Of a DNA stretch of 12,310 nucleotides, positions 11,873 to 12,310 are shown one piece after another. This DNA comes from Acidimicrobiales bacterium (GTDB taxonomy: Bacteria > Actinomycetota > Acidimicrobiia > Acidimicrobiales > Poriferisodalaceae), in the NCBI GenBank assembly GCA_020439485.1, contig JAGQSP010000197.1:1-12310 (forward strand). The letters run 5' to 3'. Within the stretch, counting starts at the first letter, position 1. Each line of letters starts with the position of its first letter. Position numbers and translations under genes: made by a program. The notes under the pieces were generated by a model. The model was not told where the DNA came from. It saw only the letters and a list, made by a program, of their open reading frames with translations, and did no database searches.

Positions 11873-12310
11873 CGTCAAGACGCTCTTGGCCGAGGCCAAG
11901 GACACCTCAGAGCTGATGGTCGACCTGGCCTATGCGGCGGTCTACTTCGGCGACGATGGCATGGCTGACGCTGTCGACGATCTCGAGGAGACCATGTCCG
12001 AGATCGTGGCCGAGATGAGGGCCATCGCCCTGGTCGCCGTGCGCAACCGCCGTGAGGCCGAAGCGATGACTTCGGTGCTTCACATCGTTGCCGCCATAGA
12101 ACGCATCGCCAACGACGCGGTCGACATCAGCCGCATCGTCACCCGCAACCTGGGCATCCCCGCCGTTCTGATAGCCGATCTGGCACGTGCCGCCGAGGTC
12201 TCGCACCGACTGGTGGTTCGGGCCGGAAGTCATCTGGCGAACCGTCCTCTGTCCGACATGGAGTTGCCGGTGGTGGTCGGGATGAGGGTGGTTGCCATTC
12301 AGCGCGGCCG
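11853..12310 (+). CDS. PhoU-like/TrkA_C domain protein (partial, 3' end outside window)
   Basis: From ATG 11853 the frame M-D-D-K-P-R-N-V-K-T-L-L runs open to the last base, giving 152 codons with no stop in the window. Residues about 5-125 are helical and resemble a PhoU-type three-helix bundle, with L-A-E-A-K-D-T-S-E-L-M-V-D-L-A-Y-A-A-V and a second similar block containing I-E-R-I-A-N-D-A-V-D-I-S-R. Residues 131-152 (N-R-P-L-S-D-M-E-L-P-V-V-V-G-M-R-V-V-A-I-Q-R-G) match the start of a TrkA_C (RCK_C) domain, a ligand-binding module of cation channels and transporters. It is cytosolic. It follows the MgtE-like gene by 42 bases on the same strand, and since that transporter lacks its own sensor domains, a regulatory-subunit role is a fair inference. 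No Shine-Dalgarno is seen. Whether more domains follow is outside the window. Confidence 0.8.
   Translation, partial: MDDKPRNVKTLLAEAKDTSELMVDLAYAAVYFGDDGMADAVDDLEETMSEIVAEMRAIALVAVRNRREAEAMTSVLHIVAAIERIANDAVDISRIVTRNLGIPAVLIADLARAAEVSHRLVVRAGSHLANRPLSDMELPVVVGMRVVAIQRG

Noticed and set aside
1..12310. CRISPR array, transposon ends, tRNA or prophage genes
   Set aside because: No regularly spaced repeats, transposase motifs, tRNA cloverleaf or phage-type genes were seen on reading both strands.

Overview
High-GC window (by eye well over 60% GC) with a coding style typical of Actinomycetota. An F420-type luciferase-like oxidoreductase, an actinobacterial-type LexA box, GTG starts and several genes that look leaderless all point that way. 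A less-studied class such as Acidimicrobiia is a guess from the gene mix. No tRNA, rRNA, CRISPR array, transposase or phage gene is visible. The region reads as ordinary chromosome.

Layout, left to right. (1) 1-1760, plus strand: the 3' part of a TauE/SafE-type membrane permease, then a luciferase-like (LLM) F420-dependent oxidoreductase of the MSMEG_2256-like group, 8 bases apart. (2) 1798-5173, plus strand: a complete dnaE2 (imuC) error-prone polymerase gene. Its promoter carries a perfect LexA/SOS palindrome between the -35 and -10 elements, and the GTG start lies where transcription should begin. No imuA or imuB is next to it. (3) 5174-5643: dnaE2 converges on a small minus-strand gene for a 62-residue arginine-rich helical protein. 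Strong stem-loops separate the two stop codons. (4) 5644-7875, plus strand: a large secreted, C-terminally membrane-anchored metallopeptidase resembling family M64. (5) 10526 to 7872, minus strand: a three-gene run of a PEBP-family lipoprotein, a histone-deacetylase-like zinc hydrolase and a divergent Glu/Leu/Phe/Val-dehydrogenase-like protein. Its last stop codon overlaps the peptidase stop in a shared CTAG. (6) About 10542 to the end, plus strand: a compact two-repeat MgtE/SLC41-type divalent cation transporter without the usual cytosolic domains, followed by a PhoU-like/TrkA_C protein cut by the window edge. These two probably form a transporter plus regulatory-subunit pair.

The firmest functional statement is that dnaE2 is a LexA-controlled, DNA-damage-inducible mutagenic polymerase gene. 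The most interesting less-described items are the half-size MgtE/TrkA_C pair, the dehydrogenase-like protein that seems to have lost key residues, the membrane-anchored M64-like peptidase, and the small Arg-rich protein convergent with dnaE2.
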